A stretch of 64,000 nucleotides of DNA from Egibacteraceae bacterium. Lineage in GTDB: Bacteria > Actinomycetota > Nitriliruptoria > Euzebyales > Egibacteraceae. Both the position numbers and the translations under genes were made by a program. Below are positions 17,519-25,648 of the stretch, one piece after another (positions within the stretch are counted from its first letter, which is position 1; each line of letters starts with the position of its first letter). The DNA lies in NCBI GenBank assembly GCA_035540635.1, contig DATLGH010000045.1, positions 1 through 64,000 on the forward strand, read 5' to 3'. The notes below the pieces were generated by a model. The model saw only the letters and a program-made list of their open reading frames with translations, was not told the DNA's origin and ran no database searches.

Positions 17519-18243
17519 CGCTCATCGAGGTGCGTGACCTCGTCGTGTCGTACGGCGCGATCCGTGCGTTGCACGGGCTGTCCTTCGAGGTCGCCGAGGG
17601 CGAGATGGTGACCCTCATCGGCGCGAACGGGGCAGGCAAGTCGACGACGCTGTGGTCGATGGTCGGCCAGCTCGGCGAGCTGGGAGGTCGAGCGGAGTCG
17701 GGGACGGTCACCGTCGGAGGGCAGGAGGTCCTGCGGCGGCCCGCGCACGAGATCGTCACCGACCTCGGGGTGTGCCTCGTGCCGGAGGGCCGGCGGGTGT
17801 TCGGCAACCTCACCGTGCTCGAGAACCTCCGGCTCGGGGCGTTCGCCCGGCGGGACAAGCCGCAGATCGCCGACGACCTCGAACGGGTCTTTTCCCTCTT
17901 TCCCCGCCTCGAGGAGCGCAGGGAACAGCTCGCCGATCTCCTGTCGGGCGGCGAACAGCAGATGCTCGCCGTCGGGCGGGCGCTCATGACGCGCCCGCGG
18001 GTGCTGCTGCTCGACGAGCCGTCGATGGGACTCGCGCCGAAGCTCGTGCGTCAGGTGTTCGACACCCTCGTCGAGATCAACCGCGCGGGCACGACGATGC
18101 TCGTGGTGGAGCAGAACGCCCACATGGCGCTGCGCCACGCCCATCGCGCCTACGTCCTCCAGACGGGCGCCGTCGTTCTGGCCGGCCCCGCCGACGAGGT
18201 CGCCGGCAACCCCGAGGTGCAGAAGGCCTACCTCGGCACCTGA
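17515..18243 (+). CDS. livF: ABC importer ATP-binding protein, LivF type
   Basis: A 242-residue ATPase starting at the GTG inside the GTGTGA at the end of livG. Walker A is LIGANGAGKSTTLWSMVGQ, the LivF-typical loop is CLVPEGRRVFGNLTVLENL, the signature is LLSGGEQQMLAVGRALM and Walker B is LLLDEPSMGLAP. The frame is open upstream, but this start puts the conserved LIEVRDLVVSYGAI at the N-terminus. Last gene of the importer operon. An inverted repeat lies 55 bases downstream. Confidence 0.94.
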   Translation: MTLIEVRDLVVSYGAIRALHGLSFEVAEGEMVTLIGANGAGKSTTLWSMVGQLGELGGRAESGTVTVGGQEVLRRPAHEIVTDLGVCLVPEGRRVFGNLTVLENLRLGAFARRDKPQIADDLERVFSLFPRLEERREQLADLLSGGEQQMLAVGRALMTRPRVLLLDEPSMGLAPKLVRQVFDTLVEINRAGTTMLVVEQNAHMALRHAHRAYVLQTGAVVLAGPADEVAGNPEVQKAYLGT

Positions 18244-18298
18244 CCGGGCAAGGCGTGGCGCCCGGTGGCCTGGCGGGTTCGAGCGTGCGGGGTGAGGA

Positions 18299-18318
18299 TT
18301 CCCGCGTCAGCGCGGGAA
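18299..18318. terminator. Hairpin between convergent livF and murJ
   Basis: Perfect inverted repeat TTCCCGCG / CGCGGGAA with the 4-base loop TCAG. It sits in the 112-base gap between two converging genes and could stop transcription from both sides. No T-tract follows, so function as an intrinsic terminator is uncertain. Confidence 0.5.
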
Positions 18319-18355
18319 AGTTGCATGGGGGCGCGGGCCGTCGGGGGCCGTTGCG

Positions 18356-20047
18356 CTACCGGCGCCGGCGCACGGCCTCGAGGAGGCGCGAAGCCTCGGG
18401 CAGGCGAAGGCGGCTCGCCACCGCGAGGTACACCACCCCGAGGAGACCCGCCGCGAGCGGGCCCGCGACGAGGACCGGCAGGCCGGCGAGCAGCGGGCGT
18501 ACCACGACGCCGGCGATCGCGGCGGCGCCGGCGGCCACGGCGGTTCGCGGGAGGTGCCCGCCGCCGTGCCGCGTCCGGCCGATCCGCCGGCGGACCGTGC
18601 GCCGCAGGAGTGCGTACTCGAGCCACGCGCCGATGGCCGCCCCCAGGGCGAGCCCGAGTGCGCCGAGCCGGGGTGGGCCGCCGGCCGCCTCGCGCAGCGG
18701 CGCGGGCAGCGGCGCGAACGCCGGAAGCTGGTCGAGCAGCACCACGCCGGCCGTGCTGATGCCGACCCGGTCGAGCTGGAGCATCAAGGCGACGCCGACC
18801 GCCGCCGAGGCCGTGACGCGCAGGGTGCTGATCTTGGCCGGCGTCGCTGCGTCCCCGATCGCATAGAGCGCCGACTGGAGCAGCCGGGAACCCGTGGACG
18901 CGAGCAGCCCGAGGCTGTACCCGGCGAGGATCGCCCACACCTGCAGGGTCGCGGCGCGCCCGAACTCGCCGGTCTGGAGGAGTGCGCCGACCACGAGATC
19001 GCCGATGACGAGGTACGCCGCGATCGTCGGGGCGACGAAGAACGCGATCCGAGCCAGGCCCCGGTCGAGTCGGGCGGTGAGCGCGCCGCGGTCCTCCTCG
19101 GTGGTGCTCGACAGCTCCGGCAGCTCCGCCGCTGCCACGCTCATCCCGAAGAGCGAGATCGGCAGGAGGTAGAAGATCTGCGCGTACCCCAGCGCGGCGA
19201 GGGCGCCGACGACGAGGAAGCTCGCGAGAAGCGTGTCGACGTACGCCGACAGCTGGACGACGCCGCGACCGGCGACGACGGGCCCGAAGGCCCGCAGCGT
19301 GCTGCGCACGCCGGGGAGGTCGGTGCGCAGACTCGGCCGCACCCCGGGCGCGACCCGCAGCACCTTCGGGAGCTGCACCGCGAACTGCAGGACGCCTCCG
19401 GCCAGGGTGCCCCACCCGAGCGCCGTGGCGAGACCGGCGAGGGCCGCCGGCTCGCTTGGTCCGTCGCCGAGGCCTTCACCGAACACGGTCAGCCCGAAGC
19501 CGACGAGGACGGCGATCTGCGCGGCGTTGAGGACGACGGGTGCGACGTAGGACAGGAAGAAGTGGCGGTGGCTGTTGAGCACGCCGAGGCACCACGCCGA
19601 CAGGACGAGAAAGCCGATGCCCGGCGTGACGATGCGCACGAGCGTGACGGTGAGGTCGAACCGCGCTCCCGTGAACCCCGCGGCGATGACCGAGGTGATC
19701 GGTTCCGCGAAGAGCACCCCCGCGACGACGAGGGCGCCGGTCAGCGCGGTGAGCAGACCCGCGATCGCCCCCGCGACGACGCCGGCGTCGCGCTCCCGGC
19801 CTTCGGCGAGCAACCGGCTGTAGACCGGGATGAACGAGGCCGAAAGCACGCCTTCCCCCAGCAGGTTCTGCAGGAGGTTCGGGATGCGCATCGCGGCGCG
19901 GAAGGCCTCCGTGGCGAAGCTCGTGCCGAGGAAGTGGGCGAGTGCCCGCTCGCGCGCGAGGCCGCTGACACGCGAGAGGAAGATGCCCGTCGCCACGAGC
20001 ATCGAGCCGCCCCGCGAGGAGGAGGCCGGCCCTTCGGGGTCCGCCAC
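18356..20047 (-). CDS. murJ: MurJ/MviN-type lipid II flippase
   Basis: A 563-residue protein of about 14 transmembrane helices. Typical segments are IFLSRVSGLARERALAHFLG near the N-terminus, FRAAMRIPNLLQNLLGEGVL and SASFIPVYSRLLAEGRERDA, which are hallmarks of the MurJ/MviN family that moves lipid II across the membrane for peptidoglycan synthesis. The start ATG at 20047 is followed by a short Ser/Gly-rich tail. No C-terminal pseudokinase extension like that of mycobacterial MviN is present. It is transcribed convergently with the livF operon. Confidence 0.92.
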   Translation of the reverse strand: MADPEGPASSSRGGSMLVATGIFLSRVSGLARERALAHFLGTSFATEAFRAAMRIPNLLQNLLGEGVLSASFIPVYSRLLAEGRERDAGVVAGAIAGLLTALTGALVVAGVLFAEPITSVIAAGFTGARFDLTVTLVRIVTPGIGFLVLSAWCLGVLNSHRHFFLSYVAPVVLNAAQIAVLVGFGLTVFGEGLGDGPSEPAALAGLATALGWGTLAGGVLQFAVQLPKVLRVAPGVRPSLRTDLPGVRSTLRAFGPVVAGRGVVQLSAYVDTLLASFLVVGALAALGYAQIFYLLPISLFGMSVAAAELPELSSTTEEDRGALTARLDRGLARIAFFVAPTIAAYLVIGDLVVGALLQTGEFGRAATLQVWAILAGYSLGLLASTGSRLLQSALYAIGDAATPAKISTLRVTASAAVGVALMLQLDRVGISTAGVVLLDQLPAFAPLPAPLREAAGGPPRLGALGLALGAAIGAWLEYALLRRTVRRRIGRTRHGGGHLPRTAVAAGAAAIAGVVVRPLLAGLPVLVAGPLAAGLLGVVYLAVASRLRLPEASRLLEAVRRRR

Positions 20048-20135
20048 ACCGTCGCCGTTCCGTCGTCTGCTTGCCGGCGGTGGATGCTAGAGGCGGCGTG
20101 ACGCAACGCCCGCGCGGCCGAACGGCCGGGGGTGC

Positions 20136-21185
20136 CTACGCGTGCTCGCCGACGCCGGTCGCGAGCTCGTGGCCGCGGAGCCGGCCGCTCGTCCGCGGGT
20201 CGAGGGGCGGTGTGGGCATCCCCGCCTCCTCCCGCATCCCGGCGAAGAGCTCGGCTAGCGCTTCGGTGGCGGTGTGCCGGGGCTGCCAGCCGAGCTCGTC
20301 GCGGGCCCGCGCGCTGTCGAGGATGGGCACCCGGACGAACACGTCGAGCAGACGGGGGTCGACCGGCATGGCCCGGAGCCGGTAGGCGGCCGCCATGGCG
20401 GTACGCACGGCGGCGCGTGGAACCCGCAGGGGACGCGCCCCGAGGAGTTCGGCGAGCACACGTGCATCGACCACTGGCTCCGCGGCCAGGTTGAACGCCC
20501 CCGCAACGGGACGCACGAGCGCGAGACGGAAGGCCTCGGCCGCGTCGGCGGTGTGCAGCGCCTGGAAGCGCAGACCGGGGAAGTCGGGCACGATCGGGAT
20601 GAACTCCCGCCGGACGAGCCAGCTCGGCAGCAGGGGGCCGGCGAACAGCCGGCGCTGCTCGGAAGCGGACTCGCGTTTGAAGATGAACGCCGGGCGCAGG
20701 CGCACGACGCGGATGTCGGACCGCTCGGCGGCGAGCCCGTCGAGGGTCCGCTCGACGTAGGCCTTCTCGCGGGCGTAGCCCGCCGTCGGCCACCCGTGCG
20801 TCGGCCACGTCTCGTCGACCGGGCGGTCCTTCGGGCCGGGCGAGTAGGCACCGACCGAGGACGCGTAGACGATCGTGGCGACGCCAGCCTCGGCGGCCGC
20901 GCGGAACACCCGCGCGCTGCCGACGGCGTTCGCCTGCCACGTGACCGTCGGCCGCCGCATCGGGTGGAACAGCCATGCGAGGTGGACCAGCGCGTCGGCA
21001 CCCTGCAGATGGGGTCCCATGTCGTCTTTGCCAACGTCGGCGCTCACCCACATGGTCTTCGGCGCCCTCACCGCGGGAGGGCGGCGAGCGATGCCGACGA
21101 TCGTGTCGACCGCGGGCTCGTCGGCGAGCGCTTCGACGAGGCTCGTCCCGACGTTGCCGGTCGCTCCGGTGATCACTACGCGCAC
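20136..21185 (-). CDS. NAD(P)-dependent epimerase/dehydratase-like protein (extended SDR)
   Basis: A 349-residue extended short-chain dehydrogenase. The Rossmann motif VRVVITGATGNVG opens at a GTG (21185). ALVHLAWLFHP, YASSVGAYS and the catalytic YxxxK in GYAREKAYVER follow, then RLRPAFIFKRE. It acts on an unknown, probably sugar- or isoprenoid-like substrate with NAD(P). The open frame continues upstream to 21338 without conserved residues, so the GTG was preferred. It lies upstream of murJ on the same strand by 88 bases, but a functional link is not evident. Confidence 0.82.
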   Translation of the reverse strand: MRVVITGATGNVGTSLVEALADEPAVDTIVGIARRPPAVRAPKTMWVSADVGKDDMGPHLQGADALVHLAWLFHPMRRPTVTWQANAVGSARVFRAAAEAGVATIVYASSVGAYSPGPKDRPVDETWPTHGWPTAGYAREKAYVERTLDGLAAERSDIRVVRLRPAFIFKRESASEQRRLFAGPLLPSWLVRREFIPIVPDFPGLRFQALHTADAAEAFRLALVRPVAGAFNLAAEPVVDARVLAELLGARPLRVPRAAVRTAMAAAYRLRAMPVDPRLLDVFVRVPILDSARARDELGWQPRHTATEALAELFAGMREEAGMPTPPLDPRTSGRLRGHELATGVGEHA

Positions 21186-21309
21186 GCCCGAACCCTTCCC
21201 CTCGACCGGCTCCTCAACCCCAGCGGGAGGCCGCGAGCTGCGTCGGCTCGTCGATCCGGCCCCCGGGTGGCTTCCGACACCTCCAGGCGCCCAGGGATGC
21301 GGCGGGACA

Positions 21310-21469
21310 CGCGTCGCGAACCTCGTGGGGCGCAACAAGCCCGTCGAGGACAGCGAGTCGAGAGGCGGTGGCTCGGGCCGACGCGCCGCCGTCTACCCCG
21401 CGACGCAGGCGGACGCGAACGATAGCCGCGCCGAGAGCGGCCGCGGTCGCCGCCGTGTCCAGCTTGCAT
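21310..21469 (-). pseudogene. Possible MarR-type regulator remnant
   Basis: The 388-base gap between the epimerase and the SDR fusion holds no intact gene. On the minus strand a segment reads LDTAATAAALGAAIVRV, then RATASRLAVLDGLV, the pattern of the first helices of a MarR family repressor. It lacks the winged-helix part and has its only nearby ATG (21469) one base out of frame. It may be a degraded regulator. The match is short and could be chance. Confidence 0.25.
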
Positions 21470-21573
21470 GGCCGGAAGAAGGACCGGACGGGAGCCTCAT
21501 CGGCGGCCGCGCCGGCGGAACGTAGTCTCCGACCCCGGGCCATCGCGGCGATGCACTCCCGGTGTTGGTCGCA

Positions 21574-23160
21574 TCAGCCGGCGAGCGGGTTGAGTCGGGC
21601 GGCGACCTGCCGGAGCGTAGGAACGGGCCGCTGGTCCTCGCTCATCTTGGCGTTGAGGACGACCACGGCGCCGGTAAGCGCCGGAACGGCGTACTCAGCG
21701 GCCCTGAGACGTCGTTGCGCCCGGGCGACCTCGGCGGGAGTGCCGGGGGTGGGCGTGGTCGCGTCCATGACGGGCGCACGGTCTCCGGCGGCGCGGACCG
21801 CCTGCTTGCGGTAGACCCGTGCGGCTACCGTGCTGGCCAGCGCGGCCAGGCTGACAGCCCCCTTCACCGCCATCTGCGACGCCATGCCGCGTTGGGTGAG
21901 GACGCGGCTCTTGTTGCCCCAGCCGGCGACGGCGCTGCCCAGCAGGTGCGCGGCGATCGCCATGCCCCCCGGCACGGTCCAGCGATCCCATACGGCGTCG
22001 ACCGTCCGCAGCCGGTCGGCGGGATCGTCGATGTCGCTGACCGCGCGGTTGACCGCGGCGACCCCCATGAGTGACCCGCCGAACCAGGCGGACAGGCCGG
22101 CGTCGCGGATCGACCGCACGACCGGGTTGACCCCCCACGTCACCGGCGACGTGGACGGCTCCACCTTCGACGTCAACGCGGCCAGCCGACCGTCAGAGGA
22201 GGAGCGCACCGCGAGCGCGGCGGCGACGCCGCCGACGGCGAGCACGGGCAGCAGCTTGCCGGCGATCGGGGCGGGACTGCTGGGCCAACCGCCGCTCACC
22301 GCGGTGCCGTAGGCGACGGGCTCGTTGACGTTGCCCGAGGTCGGCTCCGCCGGGGCCTGCTCGAAGTGGTCGCGGTCGACCATGCGGGCTTGCATCTTCT
22401 CGAACAGCGCGGGGCTCGTCAGCCGCTGCTGCCACAGCATGCGCCCGGCGCCGCCGACGATGCGCTCACGCTGCGGTTTGCGGGCGCAGCCGACGATGGC
22501 CTTGGCGACCACGTCGGCGTCGTACACCGGCCGCAGCGGCTTGACCTTGCGGCCCATGTAGTTCGCGGCGTGCTGGAAGATCGGTGTGTCGATGGAGGCG
22601 GGCAGGAGCGTGGACACGTGGATGTCCTTGTCGGCCACGAGCTCCTGGCGCAGCGACTCGCTCAACCCCACGATCCCGAACTTGCTCGTGGTGTACGCGG
22701 TGACATAGGGGCTGCCGATCTTGCCGAAGACCGACGCGTTGTTGATGATCGTGCCGTAGCCCTGCTCGCGGAACACCGGCAGCACCGCCCGCATGCCGCG
22801 GACGTAGCCGAGCAGGTTCGTGTCGATCACCCGGTCGTACTCTTCCGGCGGTGCCTCCTCGAAGCGGGCGAACAGGCTGACGGCGGCGTTGTTGACCCAC
22901 ACGTCGATCCGCCCGTACTCCTCCACAGCCCGCCGGGCCAGCTCGCGGACCTGCCCCTCGTCGGTGACGTCGGCGGCTACGACCAGCGCGCGCCCGCCAG
23001 CCTGCAGGCACTCCTCGGCGACCTCCTTGAGCACCTGCTCGCGGCGAGCGGCGAGCACGACCGCCGCGCCCTTCTTGGCGAACCGCAGCGCGGCGGCCCG
23101 CCCGATGCCGCTCGACGCGCCGGTGATGACGACGACGCTGTCCTTCAGCTTTCCAGCCAT
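21574..23160 (-). CDS. Short-chain dehydrogenase fused to a C-terminal membrane-associated domain
   Basis: A 528-residue protein. Residues 1 to about 260 are a classical SDR: VVITGASSGIGRAAALRFAK (cofactor glycines), NNAAVS, NNASVFGKIGSPY and the catalytic YTTSK. Residues about 260-335 (CARKPQRERIVGGAGRMLWQ) resemble a family of slightly longer SDRs. The last 190 residues are a different, partly hydrophobic module (LLPVLAVGGVAAALAV; LSAWFGGSLMGVAAVNRAVS; GMAIAAHLLGSAVAGWGNK) that looks membrane-associated and that I do not recognise. Start at MAGKLKDS (ATG 23160) with an upstream GGAGGGGA. Divergent from the next gene. Substrate unknown. Confidence 0.8.
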   Translation of the reverse strand: MAGKLKDSVVVITGASSGIGRAAALRFAKKGAAVVLAARREQVLKEVAEECLQAGGRALVVAADVTDEGQVRELARRAVEEYGRIDVWVNNAAVSLFARFEEAPPEEYDRVIDTNLLGYVRGMRAVLPVFREQGYGTIINNASVFGKIGSPYVTAYTTSKFGIVGLSESLRQELVADKDIHVSTLLPASIDTPIFQHAANYMGRKVKPLRPVYDADVVAKAIVGCARKPQRERIVGGAGRMLWQQRLTSPALFEKMQARMVDRDHFEQAPAEPTSGNVNEPVAYGTAVSGGWPSSPAPIAGKLLPVLAVGGVAAALAVRSSSDGRLAALTSKVEPSTSPVTWGVNPVVRSIRDAGLSAWFGGSLMGVAAVNRAVSDIDDPADRLRTVDAVWDRWTVPGGMAIAAHLLGSAVAGWGNKSRVLTQRGMASQMAVKGAVSLAALASTVAARVYRKQAVRAAGDRAPVMDATTPTPGTPAEVARAQRRLRAAEYAVPALTGAVVVLNAKMSEDQRPVPTLRQVAARLNPLAG

Positions 23161-23278
23161 GAACGAGTCCCCTCCTTGTGGTGTGCATCCGGGATGCCCA
23201 CTGCCGCCGCCGGTCACGCATAGCGACCGGCCGGCGCGGGCAGGGAGTGGACAGCCGTCCATCCCGAGGGGCCCTGCC

Positions 23279-24748
23279 GTGAAGCCACCGAGCTACATCG
23301 CCAACTTCGACTCAGCGTCGGCGATGGTCCGTGCGACCGCCCGCTACCTGAAGGGCAAGGACTTCCCGGCCCTGGGGCTCGGCGCGCCCGTGAAGTACCC
23401 GCCGCGGATCGCCAAGCGCCTGCCGCGACGTGCCCGCGAGATCGCCTACGCGTACAACAGCGCCGGGGAGGCCATCCGGCCCTCGTTCGCCGGGCGCGTC
23501 AACGACGAGGCCGTCGCGCGTTGGATCACCAGCACCTACCCGAAGCGATACTACCCGGCGGCGGTGGTCGGCTCGTCCAGCGGCGCCCTGGTGCACCTGG
23601 CCGCCGCGCTCGGCATGCCGTGGCTGCCCCAGACCTACCTCATCGGCATCCGCCAACCCGACGCGCATCCAGACGAACCCCGGCGCGGCTTGGAGAAGAG
23701 CCTCAAGCCGGGCCGCAAGCTGCTGGAGTCCAACCCCGACCTGCAGCTGCACGTCATGCACGACCCCAACCAGGACCGCCTCACCCTCACCCGCATGCAG
23801 TACTTCCGCGTGAAGTGGCGCCGGATGCCCGACACCTACCGCAGGTGGCTCAGCGACGTCCTGCCGGCCGGTGGGACGCTGTTCATCTCCGAGTGCCGGC
23901 GCACCTGGCCCCAGACGAAGGTCGACGATCGCTTCTACTACCAGTTCGGCGCCCTGGGAGGCGCCACCGAGGAGGAGTTCTTCACCGGCGGCCCCCGCGT
24001 CGAGGAGTACCTGCGCCACTACCAGTCCGACCGCGGCCGGCGCCCCCGCCGCAACCGCGGCGAGATCATGACCAGGTGGGACCCGCCGGCGCCCGACGGG
24101 GACTTCCCGGAAGCCGAGTGGGGCTTCGAGCCCGCCGTGACCGACGACCTCCTCGAGCTTGCCGCCGAGCACCGCTGGAACGTGCGCCGCATCGTCTTCG
24201 ACGAGCCCGAGCACCTGAGCCCCCTGGTTGCGGAGCTGTACCGCTGGTGGTACCGCCAGCGCCGCCTCTCCCCCAACCGGCTGCTGGTCGACTCGTTCCT
24301 GCTCATGGACCCGTGGTGGACCCTGCGGCTGGGCGCGGCGCCGCTGTGGCTGAAGTTCAACATGGAGCCCTCGGCCGAGGCGCTTGAGCGCTACCTCGCC
24401 GAGTTCGGGCCCTTCGACGACATCCGCATGATGCTGTTCGCCCACGGCGTCGAATGCGTCGGGCTTCCGCCCATCGACCGTTGGAAAGCATCCCTCGCCC
24501 AGGCCCGCGACGTCGGCGCCTTCCTCGACGTCGACGAGGACGCCTACCCGCTGCACTTCGACCACATGGGGCGCTACCACGACGCTTTGCAGGACGTCCC
24601 GGCCCGCTACCCCATGCCCGGCTACCTGGCGCTGGCACAGCTCGAGGAGTTCCTCGACGAGCAAGGCGACCGGTTCCCCGTGGCCTGGCCCAAGCCGGGG
24701 GAGCGCGCGCCACAGCCCACACAGGCCGCGGCCAGCAGCTGGGGCTAG
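23279..24748 (+). CDS. Uncharacterised 489-residue protein
   Basis: I do not recognise this family. The GTG start (VKPPSYIANFDSAS) lies just after a GAGGGG ribosome site. A GSSSGALVHLAAALG segment at about residues 100-114 resembles a nucleophile elbow or a nucleotide-binding turn, but no full hydrolase triad is evident. The protein is rich in Arg, Trp and Tyr (for example LYRWWYRQRR), largely soluble, without signal peptide or long hydrophobic helices. Residues near 130-170 include a Pro-rich charged stretch. It is divergent from the SDR fusion, and its last four bases overlap the end of the convergent hydrolase gene, so the three may form a small module. Confidence 0.75.
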   Translation: MKPPSYIANFDSASAMVRATARYLKGKDFPALGLGAPVKYPPRIAKRLPRRAREIAYAYNSAGEAIRPSFAGRVNDEAVARWITSTYPKRYYPAAVVGSSSGALVHLAAALGMPWLPQTYLIGIRQPDAHPDEPRRGLEKSLKPGRKLLESNPDLQLHVMHDPNQDRLTLTRMQYFRVKWRRMPDTYRRWLSDVLPAGGTLFISECRRTWPQTKVDDRFYYQFGALGGATEEEFFTGGPRVEEYLRHYQSDRGRRPRRNRGEIMTRWDPPAPDGDFPEAEWGFEPAVTDDLLELAAEHRWNVRRIVFDEPEHLSPLVAELYRWWYRQRRLSPNRLLVDSFLLMDPWWTLRLGAAPLWLKFNMEPSAEALERYLAEFGPFDDIRMMLFAHGVECVGLPPIDRWKASLAQARDVGAFLDVDEDAYPLHFDHMGRYHDALQDVPARYPMPGYLALAQLEEFLDEQGDRFPVAWPKPGERAPQPTQAAASSWG

Positions 24749-25500
24749 TGGCGTCCCAGGAACCCCCTGACGAGGCGGGCGAGCTCCAACGGCGCGGAGT
24801 ACACCATGCAGTGCCCCGGCCCCGGCACAACCCGCAGCTCGCCTCGCGGGGCTCGACACGCGACCGTCTCCGCCCACTGCTGCGTCACCAAAGGATCTCG
24901 ACTGCCTCGGACCACCAGCAACGGACAGGCCACCTCGGCCACCGTCTCCTCGATGCGGTCATCCAGCGCATGACGAAGCGTGGTCATGAGGCGCCCCACC
25001 CCCGCTTGCCGGACGCCGCGGGCCTGCACCCATCCCAGAGACGGGCGTTCGAACCGCGAGCCATGGGCCAGTCGCGCCGCCTGCCGGAGAACGGTCCGCG
25101 CGCCCGCGTCGATCGTCGGCCCCTGCAACACCACCGCATCGACCTGGTCCGGATGGCGGGCCGCAAGATGCGCGAGCACCTGGCAGCCCATCGAGTTGCC
25201 GACCACCACCGCAGGAGCCAGGCCCATCGCGGTCATCCACCCCGCCAAAGCGTCAGCGAGCTCCGGCAGGGTCGGGACGTGTGACGGCTGCTCGCTGCGT
25301 CCGAAGCCGGGAAGGTCGGGCACGAGCACCCGCAGCGAGCTCGCGAGCAACCGGGCGGCCGGAAGCTGCGCCTCCCCCGCGGCCCCCCAACCGTGCAGGA
25401 CCACCACCGGGCGCGCCGACGAACGCCCTGCCACGACGGCGTGCCAGCGCAGGCCCGCCACAAAGGCGGGCTGGGGCGTGAAGGTGCCGACGTCGGCCAT
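24745..25500 (-). CDS. Alpha/beta hydrolase
   Basis: A 251-residue alpha/beta hydrolase. The oxyanion motif is VVVLHGWGAAGEAQ, the acid-rich turn is LVPDLPGFGRSEQP, and the nucleophile elbow is VVGNSMGCQVLAHLAARHP with the Ser of GNSMG. The acid is the Asp in VVRGSRDPLV and the base is the His in PGPGHCMVYS. It is intact and soluble, and likely an esterase, lipase-like or C-C hydrolase; the substrate is unknown. It overlaps the convergent unknown gene by four bases at its 3' end. Confidence 0.87.
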   Translation of the reverse strand: MADVGTFTPQPAFVAGLRWHAVVAGRSSARPVVVLHGWGAAGEAQLPAARLLASSLRVLVPDLPGFGRSEQPSHVPTLPELADALAGWMTAMGLAPAVVVGNSMGCQVLAHLAARHPDQVDAVVLQGPTIDAGARTVLRQAARLAHGSRFERPSLGWVQARGVRQAGVGRLMTTLRHALDDRIEETVAEVACPLLVVRGSRDPLVTQQWAETVACRAPRGELRVVPGPGHCMVYSAPLELARLVRGFLGRH

Positions 25501-25532
25501 GTCGGGCTCAATGCCCGCTTGCCCCCCGTCGC

Positions 25533-25592
25533 ATGCAACCGCCCAGCTTCAACGGGGACGGCGACGGGATCTGCTGCGAGCCGTCGTCCCAA
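25533..25592 (+). pseudogene. Possible Excalibur-type calcium-binding motif remnant
   Basis: In the 148-base gap before the Mrp operon the plus strand reads MQPPSFNGDGDGICCE, close to the DxDxDG-x-C-E core of Excalibur domains found at the ends of secreted actinobacterial proteins. The rest of the protein is missing and the frame runs on into the antisense of mnhD. Probably a gene fragment, possibly coincidence. Confidence 0.25.
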
Positions 25593-25648
25593 CTCCTTTC
25601 GTGGCCAGGCATTAGGCCGGATTACGCCCATCAGCGAGCCGGCGTCCT

